From CAVRIA01 sp963721115 (GTDB taxonomy: Bacteria; Desulfobacterota; Binatia; HRBIN30; CADEER01): DNA of 64,000 nt. This document shows, in pieces, positions 18,291 through 28,028 of the stretch. The position numbers were made by a program, and so were the translations under genes. The stretch covers positions 434,001 through 498,000 of the forward strand of contig CAVRIA010000005.1 in the NCBI GenBank assembly GCA_963721115.1. The letters run 5' to 3'. The notes under the pieces were generated by a model that saw nothing but the letters and a program-made list of their open reading frames with translations, searched no databases and had not been told where the DNA came from. The number at the start of each line of letters is the position of its first letter. Within the stretch, counting starts at the first letter, position 1.

Positions 18291-20588
18291 ATGAGCAGCA
18301 AGACCCGGCTCGAGGACGAGCGGGGGACGAAATTGCGGCGCGCGCCATATTCGCTCCTTTCCTTCCTCCTCGCCCTGAGCGCCGCCCTCCTCGGCATCCG
18401 CTGCCGAGACGGGGCGTCGCTGCAGACCCACTCCGACTTCGTCGAGGACTTCCCGGCCGCGGAGACTCGGTTCGAGACGGCGCAGATCCAGTTCGGCACG
18501 GCGGCGGCCCGTGCGCACTTCGTCGAGGGTTGGTCGGCGGACGAGACATGGAGCGACGGGACGCCGGACGTGTGGTCGCTCGGCGACCATTCGACACTGG
18601 ACTTCTATCTCGGCGAGCCGCGCCCTCTGTCGCTTCTTCTCACCTGTCTCCCCCTGTCCTTTGCGGACGCGCCGGAGCAGACGATGACGGTGCAGGTCAA
18701 CGGCCATGCCGTGGCCGATCTCCGCCTCCACCCGGGTCGCGGCGACTACACCGTGGCTGTGCCGGATCAGGCACTCGTCGCCGGCGAGAACCGCATCACC
18801 TTCGGTTACGGATTCCATCGCCGCCCGATCGACGTGCTCCCCGGCTCCAAAGATACTCGTTCACTTGCGGTGGCCTGGTATCGAATGTCCATCGCGCCGT
18901 TGACGCCTGGCGTCGAGCCGGCGGTCGACCGGCAGGGAAAGCCCCCGGCGCTTCTGCTCCCTTTTGCGAGCCGGATCTCCTATGCCTTCCGGGCACCGGC
19001 GCAAGCCGAGCTGTCGGTCAGTGCCCTCACGCGCTGGGGAAGCGGAACCGATGGGTCGGCGGCCGCCAATCTGCGGGTGGAGGTCAGCACCGAAGGCAAC
19101 AGCCGCACGATCGAGCTGTCGGTCCCCTCCGGAACACGGTCGCTGCCGCTCGCCTTGCCGGTGGGTCGGCCGGCCCGCATCTCCTTCATCGCGCCGGGCA
19201 GCGGCAGCGGACGGGGAATCCGCATCGAGAAGCCACGCCTGCTGTCGGCGCCGGAGACGCACCCGCCGGGCTGCGATGCCGAGCTTCCCTGGGCCGAAGC
19301 ACCCCGACCGAACGTCCTCGTCTACCTGATCGACACGCTGCGCGCGGACCACCTGGGTTGCTACGGTGACCCCCGCGGCACCTCGCCGCACATCGATGCG
19401 TTCGCCACCGAAAGCGTTCGCTTCGCCCACACGGTCGCACAGTCGGGATGCACGCGACCCACGGTGGCGTCCATCTTCACGGGTCTCACGCCGCCGCTGC
19501 ACGGCGCGCTGCTCGGGGGAGACGTATTGGCGGCCAGTCACCGAACCATGGCTTCTCGGATGCGAGAGGCGGGCTATGCCACCGCCGGCATCGTGACCAA
19601 CAGCAACGTGGCGCCGTCGCTCGGCTTCGGACAGGGCTTCGATACCTACGAGTACCTGCCGGAGCAGCACACGCCGGAGATGCACCAGCTGTCGGACGTG
19701 GTGAACGAGCACGCCTTCGCCTGGTTGCGGAGCCGGCCGCGCGACCGCCCCTTCTTCCTCTATCTGCACACCACCGATCCCCACGACCCCTACATGCCGC
19801 GCAGCCCCTACCGGGAGCGCTTCGCCGCCGGGATCGATCCCGCGCTCGGTCTGCACCTGTCCGTCTGGAAGCGGAACCGGACCGAGACCGCGTCCGCTCG
19901 CGACATCCACGACCTCGCCGCCCTGTACGACGGGGAGATCGCGTTCGTCGACGAGCAGTTCGGAAGGCTGCTCGACGAGCTCCGCGAGCTGGGGCTCTAT
20001 GACTCGACGCTCATCGTTCTGATCGCCGACCACGGCGAGGAGTTCCACGAGCACGGCACGTGGACCCACTCCAACAATCTGTTCACGGAGACCACGCACG
20101 TCCCTCTGCTCATCAAGCTCCCGAAGCAGTGGGGCGGCGGAACGGTGAGCGACGGGCTGGCACAGCAGGTGGACCTCCTGCCCACCGTCCTCCAGGCGTG
20201 CGGCGTCGAGATCCCGGCCGGGCTGCAGGGAAGCAGCCTCCTTCCCCGGCTCCTGTGCCCGGCCAGCGCGGGCGCGGATCCCATCGTGTACAGCTATCTC
20301 GGCGGCAAGGGCTACAGCGTCGAGATGGACAGCGTCGTCGTCGATGGCTTGGCGCTGATGCACTACGCGCACTTCCCGAAGGCGCGGCCGGTGCTCGAGC
20401 TCTACGACCTCGCGGCCGATCCCGGAGAGCAGCACGACATCGCGCCACGCCGGCCGGTCGAGACCGCCTACCTGCTCGCGCAGCTGAAGCGCTTCGAGCT
20501 TCTCGCCCCGAAGGCCGAGCCCGCCCCGACCGCCGTCATCGATCCGGCCCTGAAGGAGCGCCTGCGCGCGCTGGGGTACCTGCCCTGA
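18291..20588 (+). CDS. Membrane-anchored sulfatase/phosphotransferase-fold (alkaline phosphatase superfamily) protein
   Basis: The 765-aa protein has a strong ribosome-binding site (GGAGGGG, 3 bases before the ATG). A signal-anchor (SLLSFLLALSAALLGI) is followed by about 320 residues of beta-rich sequence and then a sulfatase fold: metal-binding NVLVYLIDTLRADHLGCYG, nucleophile region SGCTRPTVASIFTG, and DHGEEFHEHGTWTHSNN. The canonical formylglycine motif C-x-P-x-R is absent. Here C387-T388-R-P-T aligns with the W-T-L-P-S type found in the superfamily's threonine-nucleophile enzymes, so T388 is the likely nucleophile. The protein may transfer or hydrolyse phosphate or sulfate groups on the exported glycan. 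It is the downstream gene of the glycan operon, 10 bases after the GT4 stop. Confidence 0.82.
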   Translation: MSSKTRLEDERGTKLRRAPYSLLSFLLALSAALLGIRCRDGASLQTHSDFVEDFPAAETRFETAQIQFGTAAARAHFVEGWSADETWSDGTPDVWSLGDHSTLDFYLGEPRPLSLLLTCLPLSFADAPEQTMTVQVNGHAVADLRLHPGRGDYTVAVPDQALVAGENRITFGYGFHRRPIDVLPGSKDTRSLAVAWYRMSIAPLTPGVEPAVDRQGKPPALLLPFASRISYAFRAPAQAELSVSALTRWGSGTDGSAAANLRVEVSTEGNSRTIELSVPSGTRSLPLALPVGRPARISFIAPGSGSGRGIRIEKPRLLSAPETHPPGCDAELPWAEAPRPNVLVYLIDTLRADHLGCYGDPRGTSPHIDAFATESVRFAHTVAQSGCTRPTVASIFTGLTPPLHGALLGGDVLAASHRTMASRMREAGYATAGIVTNSNVAPSLGFGQGFDTYEYLPEQHTPEMHQLSDVVNEHAFAWLRSRPRDRPFFLYLHTTDPHDPYMPRSPYRERFAAGIDPALGLHLSVWKRNRTETASARDIHDLAALYDGEIAFVDEQFGRLLDELRELGLYDSTLIVLIADHGEEFHEHGTWTHSNNLFTETTHVPLLIKLPKQWGGGTVSDGLAQQVDLLPTVLQACGVEIPAGLQGSSLLPRLLCPASAGADPIVYSYLGGKGYSVEMDSVVVDGLALMHYAHFPKARPVLELYDLAADPGEQHDIAPRRPVETAYLLAQLKRFELLAPKAEPAPTAVIDPALKERLRALGYLP

Positions 20589-20670
20589 GCAGCTGGAGGG
20601 TGTCCGAAATGCAGGCTGGTACCGCCCGCCCGGCCGGTGCGCCGAAGCCCCACGCGACCGGTCCCCGGCA

Positions 20671-21837
20671 ATGATCGACCGGGTGGTCCTCGACGGTCTG
20701 CCCCTGCAGGTGCGCTCGGCCGGAATCGCCGCGTACACGAACGGCCTGATTCGGGCGCTGGCGCGGCGGTCGCCGAGCACGGAGCTGGTCCTCTTCGGTC
20801 CGGCCCGCCCCGTTCTCTCTCTGCTCCGCCAAGCGAGCGCGCCCTCTTCCAGCATGCCCTGGCCCGCCAACGTCCGCTGGGTGACCTCATTTCTCTATCC
20901 GCTGGTGATGGGCTATCCGCTGCCCGGGCTGCCGCGCGCCATCGCCGTGGAGAGAGCGCTCGGCCCGGTTCGGCTCTTTCACGGCACCAACTACGCCCTG
21001 CCCCGAGCCCGCGGCGCCGCACTGGTCGTCACGGTGCACGACCTGGCGCTGCTGCGCCAGCCGGGGCTGGGCACCTCCGCCCTGCGCCGGCTGATCGGGC
21101 GCGTGCGCCGATCGGTTCGCGACGCGCGCCGGGTCATCGCCGACTCCGAGTGCACGAAGCGCGATCTGAATGCTCTGCTCGGCGTCCCCGAAGAGAAGAT
21201 TCGCGTCGTCGCGCTGGCCTGTGACGAGCGCTTTCGGCCGCAGCCGCGCGAAACGGCGCGGGCGCGAATCGCCGAGCGCTACGACCTGGGCGCCCCCTAC
21301 CTCCTGCACGTCGGCACCCTGGAGCCGCGCAAGAACCTGGAGCGTCTGGTGCGAGCCTATGCGCGCCTGCGCCGCGCGCGACGCGACGCGCCGTTGCTCG
21401 CGCTCGCCGGGCCGCCCGGCTGGGGAGAGGCGGCGCTGCGTCGCGCCATCGCCGAGGCGGGGATGGGGGAGTTCGTTCGCCTCACCGGACGCGTTCCGCC
21501 CGACGATCTCGTCGCTCTGTACGCGGCCGCCGAGCTCTTCGTCTTCCCGTCCCTCTACGAGGGTTTCGGGCTCCCCCTCCTCGAGGCGATGGCCTGCGGG
21601 GTGCCGGCGGTGGCCTCCAGCGCGGGAGCGCTGCCGGAGCTGGCCGGGGACGCGGCGCATCTCGTCGACCCGCTCGACGAGGCGGCCCTGGGCGAGGCGA
21701 TGCTCGCCGTCCTCGCCGACCCGGCGCGGCGAAGCGAGCTGCGCGACAGAGGTCTGCGGCGAGCCGCCGGCTTCACCTGGGATCGATGCGCGAGAGAGAC
21801 CCTCGCCGTCTACGAGGAAGCGCTGGCGGAAAATTGA
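20671..21837 (+). CDS. Glycosyltransferase family 4, mannosyltransferase-like
   Basis: The 388-aa GT-B enzyme begins VVLDGLPLQVRSAGIAAYTN, a pattern typical of WbpY/MtfB-like GT4 enzymes that bind GDP-mannose. It includes HGTNYALPRARGAALVVTVHD in the N-domain (GTNY and HD motifs). The C-domain has YLLHVGTLEPRKNLERLV, the LFVFPSLYEGFGLPLLEAMA donor-site glutamates and VASSAGALPE. With gmd nearby, GDP-mannose or GDP-6-deoxymannose is a plausible donor. The start ATG at 20671 lies 83 bases after the sulfatase-fold gene. Confidence 0.9.
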   Translation: MIDRVVLDGLPLQVRSAGIAAYTNGLIRALARRSPSTELVLFGPARPVLSLLRQASAPSSSMPWPANVRWVTSFLYPLVMGYPLPGLPRAIAVERALGPVRLFHGTNYALPRARGAALVVTVHDLALLRQPGLGTSALRRLIGRVRRSVRDARRVIADSECTKRDLNALLGVPEEKIRVVALACDERFRPQPRETARARIAERYDLGAPYLLHVGTLEPRKNLERLVRAYARLRRARRDAPLLALAGPPGWGEAALRRAIAEAGMGEFVRLTGRVPPDDLVALYAAAELFVFPSLYEGFGLPLLEAMACGVPAVASSAGALPELAGDAAHLVDPLDEAALGEAMLAVLADPARRSELRDRGLRRAAGFTWDRCARETLAVYEEALAEN

Positions 21838-21852
21838 CGGGCGTCGGCGATC

Positions 21853-23238
21853 ATGAAATCACCTCCTGGCATCACGGAACGGAGTCAACACCCCCGCAGC
21901 GGGTCCAAGCGCGGCAGGAGGTACGTCCTGCTGTTCGCTGCGCTGGTGATCGTTTACTCTGCGAACGGTCGCAACATCGGAGCCGCGGACGCGCAGCCCA
22001 CGATGATGCTGGCGATCTCGCTCGCCCGAGGCGACGGCTTGGTGCTCGACCGCTATTTCCCCGCGCACCTCGAGACTCGCGAGCGCCTGCCTTACTGGGC
22101 CGCATACGAGAGAGGTCACGTCGTTTCCCGCTATCCGGTCGGTGCGGCATTGATGGCCCTGCCGCTCACGTTTCCGCAGGTTCTGATACTGGATTCCGTG
22201 CGTCCCGGCTGGGACGCAATCCCCGCGCGAAGCGGCTGGTATTGCCGGGCCATCGGGAAAAACAGCGCAACGCTGATCGCCGCACTCACGGCGATCGTGA
22301 TTCTCTACCTACTGTACTCGCTCGAGCTTGGGCGGGCAGCCATGCCCGCGACCCTCGTCGTCGCACTGGGCTCGCCTCTTTGGACGATTGCCAGTCAGAG
22401 TCTGTGGCAACACGGACCCGTGGCACTCGCCCTCGCCTGCATGCTGGCACTCCTGCATTCCGATCACCCGCGTCCCTGGCAGCTGTGCCTGGCGGGTTTT
22501 GCAGCGGCGGCCTCGGTGTGGTTCAGACCCACTTCGTTTATCTTTGCAGCGCCGATCTTCCTCACGGTGGTCTGGCTCCATCGAAGGTGCGCTCTCTGGT
22601 TCCTGCCCTTTCCACTGATCCTTGGGGCAGCACTGCTCATCTACAACTACTGGTACTTTCAGAACCCACTGGGAGGTTATGCGGAGCTGTTGGCGCATGT
22701 CGGCAAGGCTCAGGCGGTTCAGGGGGCATGGTCGGACGATTTGTGGAGCGGCGCCAGCGGCACTCTCTTCAGTCCGAGTCGCGGACTTTTCATCTTCTGC
22801 CCCTGGATCGTCGTGGCCCTCTTCACGTTGCCGGCCACCGCGTCGCGTATCGCCCGGCGTCCGGTGATCGCGATCGCGGTGGCGATGCTCCTGCCCTTTT
22901 TCGCAGTGCTGGCCAAGCAGTCGACATGGTGGGCAGGCTGGACCTACGGGCCGAGGTATTGGACGGACACCCTACCGCTCTTCGCCATCGTGCTCGGATA
23001 CGGAATCTCTTGGTCTCTCGAAGCATGTCGACCGATTCTCGTCGCGTTTGCCGCCACCGCGGCCGTCGCGATCTCGATACAGGGAATCGGCGCTCTCTGT
23101 TACCCGAGCTCGTGGGCGGGCCATCCCACCAACATCGCCCAAAACCATGCTCGCCTCTGGGACTGGCGAGATACGGAAGTGACCCGCTGCCTGAAAGAGG
23201 GCATCCATCCGCCGGATTGGTGGCAATGGGTTCCGTGA
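21853..23238 (+). CDS. Polytopic membrane protein, GT-C-like, lower GC than neighbours
   Basis: The 461-aa product has roughly ten hydrophobic helices after a basic N-terminus. The early loop contains SANGRNIGAADAQPTMML and the conserved-looking Asp/Arg positions expected for GT-C lipid-sugar transferases, but I cannot name a family. A large external loop follows near residues 85-135. The C-terminal soluble piece contains WWAGWTYGPRYWTD, a pattern seen in uncharacterised GT39-like membrane proteins. Parts of the coding sequence, for example 22620-22700, are close to 50% GC, far below the adjacent glycosyltransferase genes. This suggests later acquisition. It lies 15 bases after the GT4 stop, so it is probably co-transcribed and acts in glycan assembly or modification at the membrane. 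Confidence 0.75.
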   Translation: MKSPPGITERSQHPRSGSKRGRRYVLLFAALVIVYSANGRNIGAADAQPTMMLAISLARGDGLVLDRYFPAHLETRERLPYWAAYERGHVVSRYPVGAALMALPLTFPQVLILDSVRPGWDAIPARSGWYCRAIGKNSATLIAALTAIVILYLLYSLELGRAAMPATLVVALGSPLWTIASQSLWQHGPVALALACMLALLHSDHPRPWQLCLAGFAAAASVWFRPTSFIFAAPIFLTVVWLHRRCALWFLPFPLILGAALLIYNYWYFQNPLGGYAELLAHVGKAQAVQGAWSDDLWSGASGTLFSPSRGLFIFCPWIVVALFTLPATASRIARRPVIAIAVAMLLPFFAVLAKQSTWWAGWTYGPRYWTDTLPLFAIVLGYGISWSLEACRPILVAFAATAAVAISIQGIGALCYPSSWAGHPTNIAQNHARLWDWRDTEVTRCLKEGIHPPDWWQWVP

Positions 23239-23301
23239 ACGACACCGCGCAGTAAAGCGCGCCGCCCAGCGGCCGCCATCGTCGCGCTTGCCGGCCGTCC
23301 T

Positions 23302-25254
23302 CTACGGCCGCACCGTCAGCGTGCGTTCGACGACCGGCGAGTCGAGCTGCTCGAACCACGCGATCTGCTCGTCGACCATGTCGAAACGCAGCCGATACCC
23401 TCCCGGCTCGAGTCCCGGCGGCACCTCGAAGACGCTCTCGACCTCGACCTCCTCGCCCGGCGGCACGTCGCGCGGAATGGCCGTCCGCCCCAACGCGTCG
23501 ACGACCAGGTGCCCGTCGCTCGAGACCAGCTTGAGCCCGAAGCTGACCCGGCCGCCGAGCTCGCGCGGCGCGCTCAGCCACAGCGTGTCGCCGGTGTTGC
23601 GCACCCGCGCGCGCACCCGCATCTCCTCGCCGGGCCGGACGTGGGCCGGGAGCTCGCCCAGCGAGATCTCCGCCCGCAGGATTCGCGGGCAGGCGCTGGT
23701 GAGCGGCCCGGGCTGCACGAGCAGCGGCCGGGTGACGAGCGTCGATCCGAACTCGCGGAACCATCCGATCCGTTCGGCGACCAGGTCCATGTCGATCCAA
23801 TAGGAGCCGGGATCCAGCCACGGCAGCAGAAAGCGTCTCTCGATCGAGATCTCCTCGCCCGGCGCCACGTCGCGGGGGAGAAACGCGCGCACGAGATCGG
23901 TGACCTCGCTGCCGTCGGACGAACGCACGACGAGCCCGAGGGCCACGGCTCCGCCCTCCGGCGTCGACGCGGCGAGCCACAGCGTGTCGCCGACGTTGCG
24001 CAGCCCTGCGTGCAACACGATCTCGTCGCCCGGGCGCGCACTCTCCGGCAGGCCGGCCGCCGCGATCTCGGCGCGCGCGAGCCGCGGGCGGGCGCTGGTG
24101 GGGGAGGCCGCGACGACGTTCAGCGCCTTGCTCTCGGGTGTCGAGCCGAACTGTTGAAACCAGCCGAGGCGCTCGGAGAGCATGTCGAACCTCATCAGAT
24201 AGTCGCCGGCCTCGAGCCACGGCAGGCGAAACCGCGTCTCGATCTCGAGCGTTTCCTGCGGCGCCACGTCGTGCGGGACGAACTCGCGCGCCACCTCGGC
24301 CACCGTACGGCCATCGGGACGGCAGATCCCGACCCCCAGAGCCACGCGACCTCCGAAGGGACGCGGCGCGCTGAGCCAGACGTGCGGCCCCCGGTTCTGC
24401 ACCGCGACGCGCGCGGTGATCAGGTCGCCGGGCGCAGCACTTGACGGCGCGCCCTCGACGCTGAGGCTCGCCTTCAATCCGCCCTGCGCGCGCGGGCGCA
24501 CGCTGGTCAGCGGCCGCTGGCCCGGAACGGCGAGCGCGAAGAGGGTGTGGAAATCGACGAAGAAGCGCGCGATCTGGTCCGGGCGCGTCAGCGGCGAGGA
24601 AGAGAGGTGAAAGCGGTAGCGGCCGAACTCCCGGTAGTCGAGCTCGACCAGCTCGGGATAGACGAACGGCTTCAGAATCATGCGCTCGAAGCCCACCTCG
24701 CGCGCCAGTCGGTAGACCTCGTCGAGGTAGACGCTCTTCTCCAGCGCGCCGTACTGCTCCATCGCCAGCTTCGACTCGGCCGCGTCGGCGTGCGTACGGC
24801 CGGGCTCGGAGAACACCGCCCGCGCCCCTGGCTTGAGGATGCGCCGCATCTCGGCGAGCGCGTTGCGGTAATCGGGCATGTGATGGAGTGCGTTGAGACA
24901 GACCAGCCCGTCGAAGCTGGCGTCTCGAAAGGGCAGGCGCTCCCCGTCCCCGGAGACGAACGCGGCGCGCGCCGGATCGAGGCGCGCATCGACGACCAGG
25001 CGCTCCCGCGCATAGACGAGGATCTCCGGGTTCACGTCGAGCGCCACGGTTCGATAGCCGAGGCGGTTGAAGAGCTCCGTGGCATAGCCCGGGCCGGCGG
25101 CGAACTCGAGCACCAGGTCGCCGGGGGCGCAGCCGAGCGCCTCGCCGCAGACCGCCCAGTCGAAGACGTAGCGCCACGCCGTCTCGTGCTCCTCCGGCAG
25201 GAACGGGAAGCGCAGCGCCGCGTCGCGGCTGTAGCCCTTGGCAAACTCGGTCAA
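23302..25254 (-). CDS. SAM-dependent methyltransferase fused to three tandem Ig-like repeats
   Basis: 650 aa. Residues about 40-160 are a class I methyltransferase: VLEFAAGPGYATELFNRLGY (motif I), VSGDGERLPFRDASFDGLVC and ALHHMPDYRNALAEM. From about residue 275 there are three repeats of about 120 residues. Each carries an R-x-x-V/L-x-N-x-G-x-x-x-WL strand, a G-x-V-A/S-x-G-L/V core, a (L/V/I)P-R/H-DVAP-type turn (AFLPRDVAPGEE), and a W/L-x-x-G-Y/S-x-x-x-x-D-M-x-x-E-x-x-x-WF ending. They look like beta-sandwich glycan-recognition or adhesion domains similar in spirit to the Wzt C-terminal domain. The gene converges on the polysaccharide cluster, so it may methylate and hold a nascent glycan. 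No signal peptide, so it is cytoplasmic. Confidence 0.82.
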   Translation of the reverse strand: MTEFAKGYSRDAALRFPFLPEEHETAWRYVFDWAVCGEALGCAPGDLVLEFAAGPGYATELFNRLGYRTVALDVNPEILVYARERLVVDARLDPARAAFVSGDGERLPFRDASFDGLVCLNALHHMPDYRNALAEMRRILKPGARAVFSEPGRTHADAAESKLAMEQYGALEKSVYLDEVYRLAREVGFERMILKPFVYPELVELDYREFGRYRFHLSSSPLTRPDQIARFFVDFHTLFALAVPGQRPLTSVRPRAQGGLKASLSVEGAPSSAAPGDLITARVAVQNRGPHVWLSAPRPFGGRVALGVGICRPDGRTVAEVAREFVPHDVAPQETLEIETRFRLPWLEAGDYLMRFDMLSERLGWFQQFGSTPESKALNVVAASPTSARPRLARAEIAAAGLPESARPGDEIVLHAGLRNVGDTLWLAASTPEGGAVALGLVVRSSDGSEVTDLVRAFLPRDVAPGEEISIERRFLLPWLDPGSYWIDMDLVAERIGWFREFGSTLVTRPLLVQPGPLTSACPRILRAEISLGELPAHVRPGEEMRVRARVRNTGDTLWLSAPRELGGRVSFGLKLVSSDGHLVVDALGRTAIPRDVPPGEEVEVESVFEVPPGLEPGGYRLRFDMVDEQIAWFEQLDSPVVERTLTVRP

Positions 25255-25327
25255 GCGAATCCTTCTCTAGACGCGCGGGCGACCGCGCTTCATGACGACT
25301 CCTGCGAAAATAGGAGCGCACCTCCAT

Positions 25328-25413
25328 CAACCTCCCCCTGACCCCCTCCTTGGCAAGGAGGGGGAACCCGGGCCCGCTTCCCCTCCTTACCAAGGAGGGG
25401 CAAGGGGAGGTTG
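25328..25413. repeat. REP/BIME-like double hairpin
   Basis: Two near-identical hairpins lie side by side. 25342-25364 has a perfect 10-bp stem (CCCCCTCCTT / AAGGAGGGGG, loop GGC), and 25380-25400 has a 9-bp stem with loop ACC. Outer arms 25328-25339 and 25403-25413 (CAACCTCCCC / GGGGAGGTTG) also pair. This composite palindrome has the form of REP-type intergenic elements. It lies between the convergent-to-divergent methyltransferase start and the trypsin gene end. Confidence 0.8.
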
Positions 25414-25532
25414 TCTTCATCCGTCTTTGGTCGAGCGCAGCTCATGACGAACTTCGTGGTGCGTATGCACCCGGAACCCGACGTCGTCAACCGAAGGCGA
25501 GCACCCACTGGGCGCATCGCGCGTACCATTGC

Positions 25533-28002
25533 CTACCGGCCCCGTCTGCGCCGCGCGTGTCCATGGGCGGACGGCGAACGCAGCGCGCGCCGCTGCCGTC
25601 GGCGCGACGCCGGGCTCGACGCCAAACCGGCCGTGATGGTGAACGCTCCGTCCGGATCGTTCCCCGTCGACGAAAACGGAATGAACGGCGGATTGAGAGC
25701 CTGCACGTAGGCGGGACCGGTCACCGCCCCCGCCGGAACGGCGAACGTGAACTGCGTCGAGGCGACGGCGTCGAGCGGGATCTTCGCCGTGCCGTCCGGG
25801 TTCAGGCCGCCGAGGTTCACGGCGCCCGCGCCCTGCGCGTTGAACAGATTGATCACGGTCAGCGGCGAGAAGCCGGCGCCGTTCACCGTCACCGTCGATC
25901 CGTTCTGGCCGACGGCGGTGATGTCGATCCGAGCGCCGATGGGAACGGAGACCGCGTTGGACAGCGAGAACGACGGCCGGTCGACGATCTGGAACGAGCC
26001 GGGGCCGGTCGACGTCTGCGCCGGGATCACGACCTGCAGCTGCGTCGAGGTGAACCCGGCCAGCGGCGCCAGCGGGCCGACGTTGCCGGTCGCCGAGAAG
26101 AGATTCACGAGGGGATTGGCGAAGCCGCTACCCGAGAGCGTGACCGTCGCGCCGGGAACGACGATGGTATCGGCGTGCGCGATCGGAATCGAGGCGTCGG
26201 CCGCGGCGAGGGCGACGCCGTCGATCGCGCTGATCGTCGGAATCCCCTGCGCCGGATTTCCGAACAGCAGCTGGCTGCGCAGGTTGGACGTCGTGAAGCC
26301 CTGATCGGTGTCGATCACCTGCACGGTGACGAACCCGTTGCCCAGCGGCAGGCTCGCCGGCACGGCCCACAGCAGGGTGCTCGCCGTGTGCCCCGCGTTC
26401 GCAAACGGCCCCTGGCTCGACACCCCGGACGAGGTGGCGACGAAGGCCTGGACGACGGAGCCGGCGGTGAAGCCGGAGCCGGTGAGGGTGAGGGTGGTGC
26501 CGACGGCGACCGGGGACGGAATCGGATCGAGCAGTGGCACGATCGGGGTGGCGGTGCGGGTCGCCGTCGCGGTACCGGTGGCGGTGGCCGTCCGGGTGGC
26601 GGTCGGGGTGCCGGTCGGAGTCACCGTGCTCGTCCCGGTCGGCGTTGCCGTGGGCGTGATCGTCGGGGTCGAGGTGACCGTGCCGGTGGCGGTCGCGGTC
26701 CCGGTCGCCGTGGCAGTTCCGGTGACCGTCGGCGTTCGCGTCTCGGTCGGTGTTCCCGACGGCGTCCAGGTGCCGGTGATCGTGGGAGTCGAGGCCGGCG
26801 TGCCGGTGGGCGGCGGCGCGCCGAAGAGCGTGGCGGTGGTCTGGAACTTCCCCTGGCCGGAGACGCGGTTGATCAACACGTACCAGGTCCCGGGCAGCGG
26901 GGAGGTGAAGCTGCAGAACCCGAGCGGATCGGACGCCGTGTCGCTGCAATCGAAGACCGACGTCGTCGGCGCACTGCCCCGCCTGACGTAGAGATCGAAG
27001 TTGGTGGCGCCGCCGCGAAACTCGGAGTTCAGAGAGACGCGCAGCAAGGTCGTCCCGGCCGGGACGTCGAACGAGAACGTCTTCTGCGGCGTCGCGGCGG
27101 AGACAGCGTCGTTCGCGGCGACGATCGTGGTGCCCGGAAGGCCGGCTTGCGGCAGCGCGCCGCAGGCGGTGTTGTTCAGGTCGGCGCCCCCCTGCGTCTG
27201 GATGAAGGCGCGGTCGACGTAGACGTCGGAGTCGAAGGACATGTCGGTGGGCGTGCAGTTGGCGTTGAAGCCGCCGGAGGTGACGCCGGCGACCAGGTCT
27301 CCGGCGCCGAAATCGATGAACAGCGGGCCGCCGGAGTCGCCGGAGCAGGTGTTGGAGTCCTCCCCCGGCGCCCCCAGGGGCGACGTGAACGCCCAGCACA
27401 CGTGCGTGGCGTCGGGGATGCCGTTCGTGCACGTCTGGGTCGTCACCTTGCCGGTGCGCTTGATCCCGGAGTCGTCCGTGGCGCCGGCCGTGATGCCGAA
27501 GCCGACGATGCTCCCGAGCGTGCCCGGCGCCGCCCTGCCGGTGGCGTTGATCGGGCTCGGCGCGACGCCGGTGACCGGTGTGGCGAAGCGGATGACGGCG
27601 TTGTCGCCGGAGACGCGCGAAGTGGAAGCTCGGGTTGATGGCGAAGCTGCTGGCCTGGAAGAAGCCGGCGTGCTGGAGGAAGACCACCAGGTTCTGCGCG
27701 TTGCCCGCGGCCGCCTGGGCGCAGTGACCGGCGGTCAGAAACGTCTGGCAGCCGATCAGGGTCCCGCTGCAGGTGGCGGAGAGACCTCCCTGACCGTAGA
27801 TCAGCAGAAGGCCGGTCGAGGGATACAGCGCCGTGAGGACGCCGTTGACGATACGCGGCGCCGGAGAGGAGGGCGCGTCCAGCGGGCGCATGGCGAGGAC
27901 GGCACCGCCGTCCGCCCGGGCCGTACCCGGTGCCGGTGCCGCGGCCACGCCGACCGCGACGAGAAGAACGATCGGGAATCGCGTCGCGCGCCACCGGGTC
28001 AT
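25533..28002 (-). pseudogene. Secreted trypsin-like serine protease with three-TIG C-terminal module (single frameshift)
   Basis: ATG at 28002 with GAGG 7 bases upstream. A signal peptide (RFPIVLLVAVGVAAAPAPG) is followed by a trypsin zymogen junction PR-IVNG at residues 49-54, catalytic His in LTAGHCAQ (H93), Asp in DNAVIRF and Ser in CSGDSGGPLF. A pre-peptidase-type beta domain (VPAGTTLLRVSL), a long PT-rich linker and the shared three-TIG module complete it. The reading frame breaks at 27611-27620: the N-terminal frame and the frame carrying DNAVIRF join if two bases (GC) are restored in a GCGCG run. Both halves are otherwise intact, so sequence error is likelier than decay. The C-terminus also runs about 30 residues past the NDPDGAF end seen in paralogues, in an Arg-rich extension. 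It starts 26 bases after the upstream gene's stop, suggesting an operon. Confidence 0.82.
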
Positions 28003-28028
28003 CGAGAGCCTCTTTCGAAGCGCCGTCC

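Noticed and set aside
26530..26790. Short-period DNA repeats (GTCGGCGT-type), first suspected as CRISPR or minisatellite
   Set aside because: They are the coding sequence for Thr/Pro/Ala linkers in frame, with variable unit lengths and no spacers.
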